Assembly: GCF_020283565.1 (NCBI RefSeq)
Contig: NC_060060.1
Coordinates: 70,169,257-70,233,256, forward strand
From: Trifolium pratense
Taxonomy: Eukaryota; Streptophyta; Magnoliopsida; Fabales; Fabaceae
Direction: 5' to 3'
Length of the DNA: 64,000 nt
The notes below the pieces were generated by a model. It ran no database searches, was not told the origin of the DNA, and saw only the letters and a list, made by a program, of their open reading frames with translations. The stretch's first letter is position 1. The number at the start of each line of letters is the position of its first letter. This document shows positions 24,590 to 35,724 of this stretch, in pieces. The translations under genes were made by a program, and so were the position numbers.

Positions 24590-25536
24590 CTTGATAATAA
24601 TCCCAGGTTTCACGTTCCTCTCCTTCTTTTAAGTCATAACATTGGGGACAATGTTGGATTTAAGTTTAGGGGAGGACTTTACTGTTTTTATTTTCTACTT
24701 TTCAGTCTAATTTTATTTTAGTCTAATTTTCCTTTTTGCAAATAAATTTTTTTCGGGTTATTTTAAATTTTTTCCAAAATCTTGAGCCATAACAAAAATT
24801 TTGAGAAGCAATACAATTTTGATTTTCCAAAAGTCACTGACAAAATTAAGTTGTGAGCATATTTTCATACTAGCTATATCATTTCAACACCATAAATTTC
24901 TTAATTATGTAGATCAATTTTGATATTTGCCTTACCCGAGCTTAAATTTCTTGACTTTACTAATCCTTGAGTAAACCATTAGGTAGTCGGCACCATCTAA
25001 GATCACTATCTAAGTGGTAGAGTCGACGAATATAAGTGAATGATTTCGAAAAAATGATGATGATAAATAATAACAAAGGTAGTATAAATCTGAAAAAGGG
25101 GACTACGCATTCTAAGTCAGGTGACCCTCACCCGGTCATTTAGCCCAACTGCGAATCACCTCTAAGATATAAAGTTATCCTATGTCAAAAAGGGCAATAA
25201 ATAATATGAAAAAGAATCGGATCATAATCACTAACAGACTCACTACCATGTGTGTGTGAATAGATAACGGGCTTAATGTGATTACCAAAGGTTTAAAAGG
25301 GATGAAGAAAGATGAGATTAAAGTTAAGTTCGGGATTGGCAAAATAGTTCGGAACGGTCTATATAAGGAAGAAATTCATGATCGTATGTGATTTGTGTTT
25401 TTATGATATCTTTAGTGTGATGAATGAACTTACTTGTTTGGTCAAGATTAAAATAGGTGACTAAAGGTACGTCTTATGTCATGTTTTCTCTATCACTAAA
25501 TGATATATCTTTTTGCTTGAGGACAAACAATGGTTC
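24590..25536 (+). other. Athila-like 3' untranslated region
   Basis: About 950 bp with no gene. It contains a CATTGGGGACAATG inverted repeat (24640-24653) and an internal purine tract, AAGTTTAGGGGAGG (24662-24675), nearly identical to the terminal tract at 25537. Confidence 0.75.
24662..24675 (+). promoter_or_regulatory. Internal polypurine-tract-like motif
   Basis: AAGTTTAGGGGAGG repeats the terminal purine tract almost base for base, 875 bp upstream. It could prime a second plus strand, as central purine tracts do in other retroelements. This is inferred from the match alone. Confidence 0.45.
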
Positions 25537-25551
25537 AAGTTTAGGGGAGTT
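25537..25551 (+). promoter_or_regulatory. Terminal polypurine tract of the Athila-like element
   Basis: AAGTTTAGGGGAG followed by TT and the TG of the 3' LTR. Position and composition fit plus-strand priming. Confidence 0.8.
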
Positions 25552-27139
25552 TGATAACACCGAAAAATGCACTATTTTATTAATATTATTTCCCTAAGTA
25601 TTTTAATATTTTGTCTAATTTATGCTAATAAAATAAAATAATTATTGTTTTTTTTATGAAACTACAGATGCACCAAGAATGAGCAAAATATCAAAGAAAC
25701 AAGGCAACTACCATCAAAAAGTGGCGCTAGCCACCTTGTGTAAGGCGTTGGCCTTGAAAAGGCACAAGCCACACAACACAAGGCGCTGGCCTTGAGTTAT
25801 AAGGTGCTGGCCTTGAGTTATAAGGTGCTGGCCATGAGTCACAAGGCGCCAGCTTGGCACATTTACACTAAGTCAGCCACTAAGCAAGTGGCGCCAGCCA
25901 CTAAGCAACAAGGTACCAGTCACAACAAAAAAGGCGCTGGCCGTTCCTATTTTTTAGAGAGAGATTCGTCACGTTCATCCATTCCTACTCTTACGCCACA
26001 CGACTCTCAACTGAATCCCGAATGAATTGGAGGAAAAGCTGTTGCAAACGTTCGCCTATAAATAAGAGAGTCTAACTCTGTTTTACAAACACGCCATATT
26101 TTTACAGAGTTCAGAGCAAATTAACTTTTAGATTTTAAGTGTTTAAGCATTCAAAGCATTTGAGGTGTAATTTCCAGTTTCAATTCCTGTTCCAGTACTT
26201 GTGTTATTGACATTCTGTAAGTTTTAATTCAGTTTAAATTTGAATTGCATGATTTCAATTTTATTGTTCCTCGTATTCTACTCTGTGATGTTTTTGTTTA
26301 ATATGGTTATTTATTATTTTATGATGTCTTCATCTATAATTATGTCTAGCTAAATCTATATGACTGGAATGTGAATTAGTAAGCCAAATTGGGTTCGGTG
26401 GTTAAATTGTGAATTTATTTTTTAATTCAGTTTTCAGTTTCGGTTTTTAATTTAATTAAATAATTTTGCACGACAGTGAAAATTAACAAAGGTATGAATC
26501 AATAGCGCGACAGTGTGAGATTTGTACCGGATAGTAAAAACTGGACATTAACTTTAAACACCGCGACAGCTCTTTAAAGTTAATTAAATCTTATTAGTTT
26601 TCAAAAAATATTTTTATAAATAAATGTGAGAGCGAGAGTGAAGCGTTGATTTATTTAAATATAATATCAGTTCAATAGCGCGATAGCGTGAGATCTATAT
26701 TTTTAAACTAATACAGTTTTGTGAAAACTAGATTCTTTTCTAATTAATTATATTGATTTTCAAATAGTATTTTATAAGTAAATGAAACAGTGACAGTTAA
26801 ACATTTGTCTTATTTTTATACGATATAACTCAATAGCGCGAGAGTGTGAGACGCGTATCTTTAAATCAATATCAATTTGTTGAAAAGTACCCTTTTTCCC
26901 AAAAACTCAATTTAATTACTGAACCCTAGTAAGCTACTAAAAGTAACATTCCAGTTTAGTTAATTCTTATTATCCAATAAACTTTAATTATTTTTAAAAA
27001 CCCCAATCCAATTAATATTCAGCCTTAACCTTACACTATATTAAAAACATTAGCGAAATATTGAAGAATAGTCTCTGTGGGATCGATAATCTTTTATAAC
27101 TACACGATACATCTGTGCACTTGCAGAAAAATCGCAACA
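25552..27139 (+). repeat. Athila-like 3' LTR
   Basis: 1588 bp. It differs from the 5' LTR at its fourth base (T for C), near 26230 and 26822, and by a 7 bp indel (TTTTCAG) near 26430. It ends ATCGCAACA and is followed by GCCAT. The open frame at 25792-26025 repeats the GC-word artefact of the 5' LTR. Confidence 0.93.
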
Positions 27140-27476
27140 GCCATATAAGCTGCATGAAAGAACGTCGTGCTCGAAGAACACCTGCTGAGTATGTAAACTG
27201 AACAAAATGATCGGGAATAGTCTGAGCTGTCACCAAAGAAGAGCCAATCCAAGAGCTAACAAGAGACCAAAGAACACCAAAGGTACTGCAAGAAAGGAAC
27301 AGGTGCTGAGCCGTCTCAACCTCTCCGCATCCAGAAACACAATGATGGGCCGCCTCAGATAAAATCCCTCGAGTAACCAGGTTTGCTTTGGTAGGTAACC
27401 TGTCCCGCAAGAGTCGCCAGGCGCAGATGGAAACCTTCAAAGGAACCTGACGGTGTCAAATAAGACTTGACGCATC
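27140..27476 (-). pseudogene. LINE fragment 2: zf-RVT-type region
   Basis: The minus-strand frame carries KVSICAWRLLRDRLPTK followed by CVSGCGEVETAQHLFLSC, the zinc-binding domain placed after the reverse transcriptase in plant LINE ORF2 proteins. One in-frame TGA (near 27459) replaces what is a tryptophan in relatives, so the copy was already dead. It is bounded by GCCAT (27140-27144) and GCATC (27472-27476). Confidence 0.82.
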
Positions 27477-28785
27477 TGTAGGGAAATTGATTCATAAACA
27501 CTTTTATAAACGCAGCGGAATTTTAAAATTAAAATTTCCCATCAATGGATTCTTGTGAATGAGCATGATCAGGTCTAGAATATTACCTTTGAAGAACAAA
27601 TTTGTGGCCGCTTTTCTTGATCACAAGCACCGCACTTGCAGCACCTCCACTTAGTCCACACGAACAGGAACCTTCGATCTCACAGTGCTAGCTGTTCTTG
27701 GATGAAGGCTGAGGGAATTTTGTGCGGTTTAGGGTTTAAAGAAATTCAGAATTTCTCTAAATTCGTTTAGGGTTTGTAAAAACGTAACTACTGAACTTCA
27801 TAAGGCTCTATTTATAGAGTTTCTTATGAGGTCTTTAGTTTACACGAAATTGGGCTTGTCAAGCCCAATAACCGTTTGTCACTAACTGCACCCCCGCAAT
27901 AAGTCTTACTTATTTTTCCCTTCTTAACTGTCCTTATGTGTGTGACCCTGTAGGTTCTTATGACGTTGGCAATAATATTAATCGTAATATTATAAACAGT
28001 GAGCGGTATCTAGCAACACATCACTGTTACCCAAGTCACAGGAATGTCACGTGATCTGACTAACCTTTTCGTGATAAATATCTTGTGCACAATTACCCTT
28101 TTGCCCTCATGTCTATATTGAACACAAGGCATATTATGTCATCCTTGTCTAGTTCAATATTGGGCCCATAGACATATCTCCCGTTATGTAGGAGGGACAA
28201 ATTCCATCTAGGTCACTCATGTTCCTCAGCATGATTCGTGGGATACCCATCAACCAACTTTATAATTATCCAGTTACGGATAACGTTTGAATGGCAACAA
28301 GGTATTACACTCCTGCATCTAGGGTACATAGTGGTTTCAGGTCGAAGGGTGGAATACACCTTTTATCACTATGAGAATATCCTATGACATTTCATAACAT
28401 ACTAGGTAGTATTCTCATGGTGGGTCAATCCGATATAAATATTACTCTTAATATTTATATCTATGTGAAGACTTGATAACTCTTTATCTATGATCCGTGA
28501 GATGTGATCATCAGTCTACCAACATAATAGTCTCTATGTTTTGATGTTATCCCAATTCACATTAAAACTCGACTACGGATGTTTTAAGAATAGTGTTCTT
28601 ATTTGTAATGGACTCTCACGATTAAGTCACACTTAACGTTCCATTCAATGAACTTACTATTCTAGGGACTCTATTATTATTTAACACATAAACATAATAA
28701 AGAAAAGCCTTTATTTAATAAGTAAATTATCCAATACAAGTATCATGCAATTATAAATAATTGGCCTCTAGGGCTTACACCAACA
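27477..28785 (-). repeat. Copia 3' LTR
   Basis: Starts TGTTGGTGTAAGCCC on the minus strand and ends CCCTACA. A TATA box on the minus strand (TATAAATA) is at 27809-27816. Non-coding. Confidence 0.93.
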
Positions 28786-28797
28786 ATCTCCCACTAG
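28786..28797 (-). promoter_or_regulatory. Copia polypurine tract
   Basis: On the minus strand, GCTAGTGGGAGAT directly precedes the LTR start TGTTGG. The Pol stop codon lies within about 15 bp of it. Confidence 0.8.
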
Positions 28798-28799
28798 CA

Positions 28800-31634
28800 C
28801 TAGAGCCAATCAGGCATACTCCTAATACCTATGCCCCTAGTGTGGCCCTCATGCTTCGGCTGAGCAAGAGGCTTTGTAAGTGGATCAGCAGCATTGTCAA
28901 GTGTTGGTACTCTGCATATTTTCACATCTCCTCTATCAATTATTTCTCGAATAAGATGATAGCGCCTGAGTATGTGTTTGGACTTTTGGTGAGATCTAGG
29001 TTCCTTAGCTTGTGCGATTGCACCATTGTTGTCACAAAATAATTCAATGGGATCCACAATGCTAGGGAATATGCAAAGTTCAGTAATGAACTTCTTTATC
29101 CAAACAGCTTCCTTTGCTGCATTTGATGCAGCGATGTACTCAGCTTCGGTTGTAGAATCAGCAACTGTATCTTGCTTTGAACTCTTCCAGCTCACAGCGC
29201 CACCATTTATGCAAAACACATAGCCTGATTGCGACCTAAAGTCATCCCTATCTGTTTGGAAGCTAGCATCAGTGTAACTAATTACATTTAGCTCTTCTTG
29301 GCCTCCATATATTAGGAATGAATCTTTAGTCCTCCTTAAGTATTTAAGGATGTTCTTGACAGCCACCCAATGAGCCTCACCAGGATCAGACTGATAACGG
29401 CTTGTTGCGCTTAAGGCATATGAAACATCTGGTCGAGTACATATCATGGCATACATGATAGATCCTATAGCCGATGCATAAGGGATCTTACTCATGCGGT
29501 CTCTTTCTTCCTTAGATGAAGGAGACTGTGTCTTTGAAAGACATAGGCCATGTTGCATAGGAATGAATCCTTTCTTGGAATCATGCATATTAAAACGTCT
29601 TAACACTTTATCTATGTATGTACTCTGGCTCAGGCCAAGCAGTTTTTGTGATCTATCTCTATAGATTCTTATTCCTAATATATAGGCTGCTTCACCCAGA
29701 TCTTTCATAGAAAAGCAATTCCCTAACCAAGTTTTAATTTGTTGCAAGGTAGGGATGTCGTTTCCTATTAGTAATATGTCATCTACATATAATACTAGGA
29801 ATGCGACTATGCTCCCATTAACCTTCTTGTAAACACAAGGCTCATCTTCATTTTGAATGAATCCGTACTGTTTTACAGTTTCATCAAAACGAAGATTCCA
29901 ACTTCTGGAAGCTTGCTTCAATCCGTAGATTGATCGCTGTAATTTGCATATCTTTTTGGCTTCTCCTGGAATGCAAAAGCCTTCAGGTTGTGTCATATAC
30001 ACATCCTCAAGGAGACTCCCATTAAGGAAGGCAGTTTTTACATCCATCTGCCAGATTTCATAATCATAGTATGCAGCGATGGCAAGTAAGATCCGATTGG
30101 ATTTGATCATCGCAACTGGTGAAAATGTTTCATCATAGTCTACCCCATGAATTTGTTTGAAACCTTTAGCAACCAATCGCGCTTTGTAGGTCTGTACCTT
30201 TCCATCCATGTCAGTCTTCTTCTTGAAGACCCACTTGCATCCTATGGGTTTAATCCCATCAGGAGCTTCCACCAAGTTCCAAACTTGATTTGTGTACATG
30301 GAATCCATTTCAGATTTCATGGCTTCAAGCCACTTCTCAGATTCAGGGCCAGTAATGGCCTCTTGGTAAGTCACAGGCTCATCTTGATCCATGAGTAATA
30401 CATCACCTTGTTCCGATATGAGATATCCATATCTTTCAGGTTCTTGACGTATCCTGTTGGACCTACGTGGTTCTTGTGTTATATGAGCAGGATTCTCTGT
30501 CACAACATCTTGTGCATCCCGCTCTTGTTCCTCCATTGGTGTGTCATTACTTTGTGGATCGTGAATTTCTTCAAGATCTACTTTCCTCCCACTGATTCCT
30601 TTGGAAACAAAGTCCTTTTCTAGGAATACTCCTGTTCGAGCGACAAACACTTTGCCTTCAGAAGGATTGTAGAAGTGATATCCTTTTGTCTCTTTTGGAT
30701 ATCCCACAAAGAAGCACTTGTCAGATTTAGGTTCAAGTTTAGTAGAAATTTGACGTTTTACATAAACTTCGCAACCCCAAATCTTTAAGTAAGACATATG
30801 TGGTTTCTTGCCACTCCACATCTCATATGGTGTCTTTTCAACCGTTTTAGAAGGAACACAGTTAAGTGTATAAGCTGCTGTTAATAGGGCGTGTCCCCAA
30901 AAGGAGTTTGGAAGATCAGCGTGACTCATCATAGACTGTACCATGTCCAACAAGGTTCGGTTTCTTCTCTCAGACACACCATTCCATTGTGGTGTTCCAG
31001 GAGGAGTGAGTTGGGATAAGATCCCACACTCTTTTAGATGGTCATCAAACTCTAGGCTTAAATACTCACCTCCTCGATCTGATCGAAGGATTTTGATTTT
31101 CTTTCCTAGTTGGTTTTGTACTTCATTTTTAAATTCTTTGAACTTTTCAAAGGATTCGGATTTATGCTTCATTAGATACACATATCCATATCTACTGTAG
31201 TCATCAGTAAATGTGATGAAGTATTGAAAACCTCCTCTAGCATGTGTGTTCAATGGTCCACATACATCAGTATGTATGAGAGCCAAGAGATCACTTGCCC
31301 TTTCACCTTTACCAGTGAATGGGGTCTTTGTCATTTTTCCCAATAAGCAAGATTTGCATGTTTCAAAAGATTCATAATCAAATGAATCCAAGAGCCCATC
31401 TTTATGGAGCTTGGAAATGCGTTTCTCATTTATATGGCCTAAACGACAGTGCCAAAGGTATGTAGGATTTAACTCATTAGGTTTAATCCTTTTTGTATCA
31501 ATGTTATATATTGGCATTTCAAGATCAAGAATATATAATCCATTACTCATTTGTGCTGTGGCATAAAAGATATCATTTAAATAAATGGAGCAACAATTGT
31601 TCTTTATTATAAATGAAAAGCCAAGTTTATCCAA
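28800..31634 (-). CDS. Copia Pol: integrase, reverse transcriptase, RNase H
   Basis: A 944-codon uninterrupted frame. Pre-integrase zinc finger: H62, H67, C93, C96. Integrase core: D123 (HTDVCGP), D186 (RSDRGGEY) and E222, a correct D-D-35-E spacing. Reverse transcriptase: GCKWVFKKK, TYKARLVAKGF and an intact YVDD box (LYVDDILLIG). RNase H: DASFQTDRDD, STTEAEYIA, CDNNGAI and the C-terminal DPLTKPL. It inserts and copies the element inside the Gag particle. The frame's first ATG is internal: the true polyprotein starts at gag, but a stop codon and a frameshift separate this part from it. Confidence 0.92.
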   Translation of the reverse strand: MDKLGFSFIIKNNCCSIYLNDIFYATAQMSNGLYILDLEMPIYNIDTKRIKPNELNPTYLWHCRLGHINEKRISKLHKDGLLDSFDYESFETCKSCLLGKMTKTPFTGKGERASDLLALIHTDVCGPLNTHARGGFQYFITFTDDYSRYGYVYLMKHKSESFEKFKEFKNEVQNQLGKKIKILRSDRGGEYLSLEFDDHLKECGILSQLTPPGTPQWNGVSERRNRTLLDMVQSMMSHADLPNSFWGHALLTAAYTLNCVPSKTVEKTPYEMWSGKKPHMSYLKIWGCEVYVKRQISTKLEPKSDKCFFVGYPKETKGYHFYNPSEGKVFVARTGVFLEKDFVSKGISGRKVDLEEIHDPQSNDTPMEEQERDAQDVVTENPAHITQEPRRSNRIRQEPERYGYLISEQGDVLLMDQDEPVTYQEAITGPESEKWLEAMKSEMDSMYTNQVWNLVEAPDGIKPIGCKWVFKKKTDMDGKVQTYKARLVAKGFKQIHGVDYDETFSPVAMIKSNRILLAIAAYYDYEIWQMDVKTAFLNGSLLEDVYMTQPEGFCIPGEAKKICKLQRSIYGLKQASRSWNLRFDETVKQYGFIQNEDEPCVYKKVNGSIVAFLVLYVDDILLIGNDIPTLQQIKTWLGNCFSMKDLGEAAYILGIRIYRDRSQKLLGLSQSTYIDKVLRRFNMHDSKKGFIPMQHGLCLSKTQSPSSKEERDRMSKIPYASAIGSIMYAMICTRPDVSYALSATSRYQSDPGEAHWVAVKNILKYLRRTKDSFLIYGGQEELNVISYTDASFQTDRDDFRSQSGYVFCINGGAVSWKSSKQDTVADSTTEAEYIAASNAAKEAVWIKKFITELCIFPSIVDPIELFCDNNGAIAQAKEPRSHQKSKHILRRYHLIREIIDRGDVKICRVPTLDNAADPLTKPLAQPKHEGHTRGIGIRSMPDWL

Positions 31635-31816
31635 ACAAGAAACAGAAATAATATTCCTGCAATGGCAGGTACATAAAAACAGTTCTCTAACTGTATTATT
31701 AAACCAGAAGGTAAAGTCAAATTAAAAACTCCTACAGCTAATGCGGCAACTCTTGCTCCATTTCCCACTCGTAGGTCGACTTCACCTTTAGCCAATCCTC
31801 TACTCCTTTGCAGCCC
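31607..31816 (-). pseudogene. Copia protease segment between two lesions
   Basis: Read from the stop at 31817 the frame continues with LAKGEVDLRVGNGARV and ENCFYVPAI, typical protease-to-integrase linker. It then loses frame near 31660, where one base is missing from a T-run. The downstream codons belong to the frame of the 28800-31634 region. Together these two lesions cut the polyprotein in half. Confidence 0.75.
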
Positions 31817-32773
31817 CTACACATTAGTACAAATGTGAGAACCACATCCGGTATCTAATACCCATGTAGAAGAAGTAGATAAATTAATTTCAATAACAAA
31901 GATACCTGCTGAATTGGAGCTCTCTACTCCATTCTTTTTATCTTCCAGGTATTTTGGGCAGTTCCTCTTCCAATGTCCAGTCTTGTTACAGTGGAAGCAC
32001 CTACCCTCCTTTGCAACTCCCCCAGTGGGCTTCAAGGCTTTAGGGGTAGGTTTGGGTTTGGCAACTTCCTTGCCCTTCCCTTTGACTCCCTTCCCTTTGT
32101 TGCCTTTCCCTTTGTTTCCATTGCCAATCATAAGAACATGGTTGGACTTCCCTTTTGCTTTCATGTTCTGCTCAGCTTGCCTCAACATGCCTAGCAGTTG
32201 TGGCAGAGTCTTCTCCATGTCCGACATAGTGAAGTTCAGAACAAACTGATTAAAACTCTCCGGCAACGATTGCAAGATCAGATCAGTTGCAAGCTCATTT
32301 CCAAGTGGAAATCCCAATTTTTCTAAGTTCCCCACGTACCCAATCATCTTGAGCACATGTGGACTTACTAGAGATCCCTCAGATAGCTTGGCTGAAAACA
32401 GGGCTTTGGAAACCTCAAACCTCTCAATCCTGGCTTGCTCTTGATAGAGCGTTTTCAAGTGTTCGATCATATCGAACGCATTCATGTCCTCATGTTGCTT
32501 CTGAAGCTCAGAGGTCATGGTAGCCAGCATGAGGCACTTTGCATCCATGGCATCATCAAGACGCTTCTGATAAGCATCCCTTTGTGCCTTAGGAGCATTG
32601 GCCGCAGGTTCATCCTCAGGGTTAGGTTGGGGTTCCTCAATAGCATACAGCTTTTTCTCGTGCATGAGGACTATCCTCAAGTTACGATGCCAATCAAGAA
32701 AATTTGTCCCAGACAATTTCTCTTTGTCAAGAATGCTTCGCAAAATGTTGTTCGAAGTATTGGTGTTTGACAT
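31817..32773 (-). CDS. Copia Gag with start of protease
   Basis: 318 codons. The N-terminal Gag region (about 1-200) has key residues LSGTNFLDWHRNLRIVL, a UBN2-type Gag. A lysine/glycine-rich tract follows (about 215-250), then a CCHC knuckle C259, C262, H267, C272 (CFHCNKTGHWKRNC), then the protease active site D307 in LDTGCGSHIC. The frame ends in a premature TAG inside the protease, so Gag itself is complete. ATG at 32771-32773 fits the usual MS(N/D)-type start. Confidence 0.88.
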   Translation of the reverse strand: MSNTNTSNNILRSILDKEKLSGTNFLDWHRNLRIVLMHEKKLYAIEEPQPNPEDEPAANAPKAQRDAYQKRLDDAMDAKCLMLATMTSELQKQHEDMNAFDMIEHLKTLYQEQARIERFEVSKALFSAKLSEGSLVSPHVLKMIGYVGNLEKLGFPLGNELATDLILQSLPESFNQFVLNFTMSDMEKTLPQLLGMLRQAEQNMKAKGKSNHVLMIGNGNKGKGNKGKGVKGKGKEVAKPKPTPKALKPTGGVAKEGRCFHCNKTGHWKRNCPKYLEDKKNGVESSNSAGIFVIEINLSTSSTWVLDTGCGSHICTNV

Positions 32774-34401
32774 GGTGATCTACAATTGTAAAAGTGAAAA
32801 TATAAGTATTGAACAATTTTAATACAAATTTAATTAGGCCTTTAATTAAACATGTGCTCTCACTATTTTACTCAAAACAAATGACCCTCGACATTTGATT
32901 CGGAAAATCCCGTTGGAAGATTTTCTAGTGAGAATGAGATCCATATTTCACTTCGTTTTAAGTCAGCGTTGGGCTGATTACACAAAACTTAGTTATTTAG
33001 GTAGGAAACTCCTTTCCAATTGTATCTCATACAACTCTCATATCCTTTCTATTGGGTGAATAACGCTTATTCTAATCCATCACATGGAATAACCCAATAC
33101 TTGCTTCTAAAGTCATATAATCTTATTATATTTTCTTTAGTTAAGTTAGACCCATTAAATAGCGATCGGATAAATAAATTACCTCACCGCAACTTATCAA
33201 TATTGACAATGCACTTCGCGTTGGCAAAACCTACATTGATCGATATTGATCTTGAAGGGCGCTATTCGTTGGAAAGCGATAAAACTTAATATTAATTCCT
33301 TTGAGGGCTTTTATAATTAATTTGATCTCACCTTACCACGGCTTACATACAATGACGTCACTCCATACATAACATGCATCAACATACATAATATAATAAA
33401 ATGATATGGTTATGGCCCCTAGCGTGATTGTTCCCTCAAGCTAGCCAATGAGAGAACCGACCTATACTTCTCCAAGATAGATCTTCATTGCTGTCCTTCC
33501 TGTCCTATTTGCTAATCTTATATTACATCACTACAAGAAACTCGTGTTCATACGAGGGAGTGAGATGAGAAAAGAAATTACATCAAGAGAATATAAGAGA
33601 GGCACGACACGCAGGCCGTATTTAAAATCCCAAATAAAACGAAAAGAAGAACTAAGGCCATAACCATTCATCATGCAACTTTAATAACAATAAACACACA
33701 ATTTATTATTATTACATTAGTCCAATTAATAAAACACCATGATTGATCACCTTACGAAGAGCTAAATTTCGATGAACACTTCATCAATGAATCCTAATCG
33801 CACCAACACTTGATGCTTCAGATATAAACCCTAGCCGTACTCTGTTTTTATAACAACACAACCCTTGTATTGTTACAAAATTAATACAGTAATCATTCAT
33901 CAAAACGTTTCAGGATTTTGTTCACCATAGACGATCAGATATATGATGCTTCACCAGTTATCGGTTCCGAAGCTCACGCTCACAATCATCCATGCTCACG
34001 ACAATCACTTAAAACTTTCAATAAACAATATGTTCTGTTTATATAACAACACAACACTTGTATTGTTATAAACCCTAATACAACCACCATTCATCAAAAC
34101 GTTTCAGGACTGCTAGTTCTAGATGAACGATCGGATATATGATGCTTCACCATAAACGGTTCCGAAGCTCACGCTCACAATCATCCAAATTAAACGCCAA
34201 TCACTCAAACATTCGAATGAATGACACGATCAATGTATCACATACACCGATGTGTCGTATCAGAAATATATATCACATATATATTTTAAAACCGATCAAT
34301 CAAATTTTATTAATCCTTGTTATTCTTATTATTAATACCGATTCAAAACCATATTAATAAAACAGTAATAAAACAACAAACCGATTCATGGTTTCACAAG
34401 T
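32774..34401 (-). other. Copia leader between primer site and gag
   Basis: 1.6 kb with no coding signal. It contains a two-copy direct repeat of ~193 bp period (about 33841-34220) with landmarks TTCATCAAAACGTTTCAGGA and CGGTTCCGAAGCTCACGCTC. A stretch at 33531, CACTACAAGAAACTCG, only superficially resembles a CACTA end. Confidence 0.7.
33841..34220. repeat. Two-copy direct repeat in copia leader
   Basis: The segments starting TCTGTTTTTATAACAACAC (33841) and TCTGTTTATATAACAACAC (34034) repeat in order with small differences, period about 193 bp. Confidence 0.75.
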
Positions 34402-34414
34402 GGCTCTGATACCA
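34402..34414 (-). promoter_or_regulatory. Copia primer binding site, tRNA-iMet type
   Basis: TGGTATCAGAGCC on the minus strand, one base from the 5' LTR end. Confidence 0.88.
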
Positions 34415-34415
34415 C

Positions 34416-35724
34416 TGTAGGGAAATTGATTCATAAACACTTTTATAAACGCAGCGGAATTTTAAAATTAAAATTTCCCATCAATGGATTCTTGTGAATG
34501 AGCATGATCAGGTCTAGAATATTACCTTTGAAGAACAAATTTGTGGCCGCTTTTCTTGATCACAAGCACCGCACTTGCAGCACCTCCACTTAGTCCACAC
34601 GAACAGGAACCTTCGATCTCACAGTGCTAGCTGTTCTTGGATGAAGGCTGAGGGAATTTTGTGCGGTTTAGGGTTTAAAGAAATTCAGAATTTCTCTAAA
34701 TTTGTTTAGGGTTTGTAAAAACGTAACTACTGAACTTCATAAGGCTCTATTTATAGAGTTTCTTATGAGGTTTTTAGTTTACACGAAATTGGGCTTGTCA
34801 AGCCCAATAACCGTTTGTCACTAACTGCACCCCCGCAATAAGTCTTACTTATTTTTCCCTTCTTAACTGTCCTTATGTGTGTGACCCTGTAGGTTCTTAT
34901 GACGTTGGCAATAATATTAATCGTAATATTATAAACAGTGAGCGGTATCTAGCAACACATCACTGTTACCCAAGTCACAGGAATGTCACGTGATCTGACT
35001 AACCTTTTCGTGATAAATATCTTGTGCACAATTACCCTTTTGCCCTCATGTCTATATTGAACACAAGGCATAGTATGTCATCCTTGTCTAGTTCAATATT
35101 GGGCCCATAGACATATCTCCCGTTATGTAGGAGGGACAAATTCCATCTAGGTCACTCATGTCCCTCAGCATGATTCGTGGGATACCCATCAACCAACTTT
35201 ATAATTATCCAGTTACGGATAACGTTTGAATGGCAACAAGGTATTACACTCCTGCATCTAGGGTACATAGTGGTTTCAGGTCGAAGGGTGGAATACACCT
35301 TTTATCACTATGAGAATATCCTATGACATTTCATAACATACTATGTAGTATTCTCATGGTGGGTCAATCCGATATAAATATTACTCTTAATATTTATATC
35401 TATGTGAAGACTTGATAACTCTTTATCTATGATCCGTGAGATGTGATCATCAGTCTACCAACATAATAGTCTCTATGTTTTGATGTTATCCCAATTCACA
35501 TTAAAACTCGACTACGAATGTTTTAAGAATAGTGTTCTTATGTGTAATGGACTCTCACGATTAAGTCACACTTAACGTTCCATTCAATGAACTTACTATT
35601 CTAGGGACTCTATTATTATTTAACACATAAACATAATAAAGAAAAGCCTTTATTTAATAAGTAAATTATCCAATACAAGTATCATGGAATTATAAATAAT
35701 TGGCCTCTAGGGCTTACACCAACA
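34416..35724 (-). repeat. Copia 5' LTR
   Basis: 1309 bp, aligned without gaps to the 3' LTR. Minus-strand TATA box at 34748-34755. Ends with GTAAGCCCTAG-type text matching 28760-28785. Confidence 0.93.

Larger units (their letters stand above)
2774..27139 (+). mobile_element. Athila/Calypso-like Ty3/gypsy retrotransposon, interrupted
   Basis: Complete from LTR to LTR (1581 and 1588 bp) with a perfect target duplication GCCAT (2769-2773 and 27140-27144). It has a tRNA-Asp-type primer site, gag, protease, reverse transcriptase, RNase H and integrase, plus a third open frame downstream of integrase, the hallmark of the Athila/Calypso lineage. The gag-pol frame is broken three ways: a single-base shift near 5866-5886, insertion of a 13.5 kb gypsy tandem at 6213, and loss of a catalytic aspartate in the reverse transcriptase. 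The LTRs differ by only about three substitutions and one 7 bp indel by eye, so the insertion is recent. Confidence 0.93.
27477..35724 (-). mobile_element. Ty1/copia retrotransposon, nearly complete
   Basis: LTRs of equal length (1309 bp each, 27477-28785 and 34416-35724) flank an internal region on the minus strand. The target duplication GCATC is perfect (27472-27476 and 35725-35729). Order on the minus strand: iMet primer site, 1.6 kb leader, gag, protease, integrase, reverse transcriptase, RNase H, polypurine tract. Two lesions lie between gag and integrase: a TAG at 31817-31819 and a one-base loss near 31660. About eight LTR substitutions are visible by eye. The lineage within copia (Tnt1-like group) is not certain. 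Confidence 0.93.

Noticed and set aside
33531..33550. CACTA transposon end in the copia leader
   Set aside because: CACTACAAGAAACTCG has no subterminal repeats or partner, and lies within a continuous copia leader.
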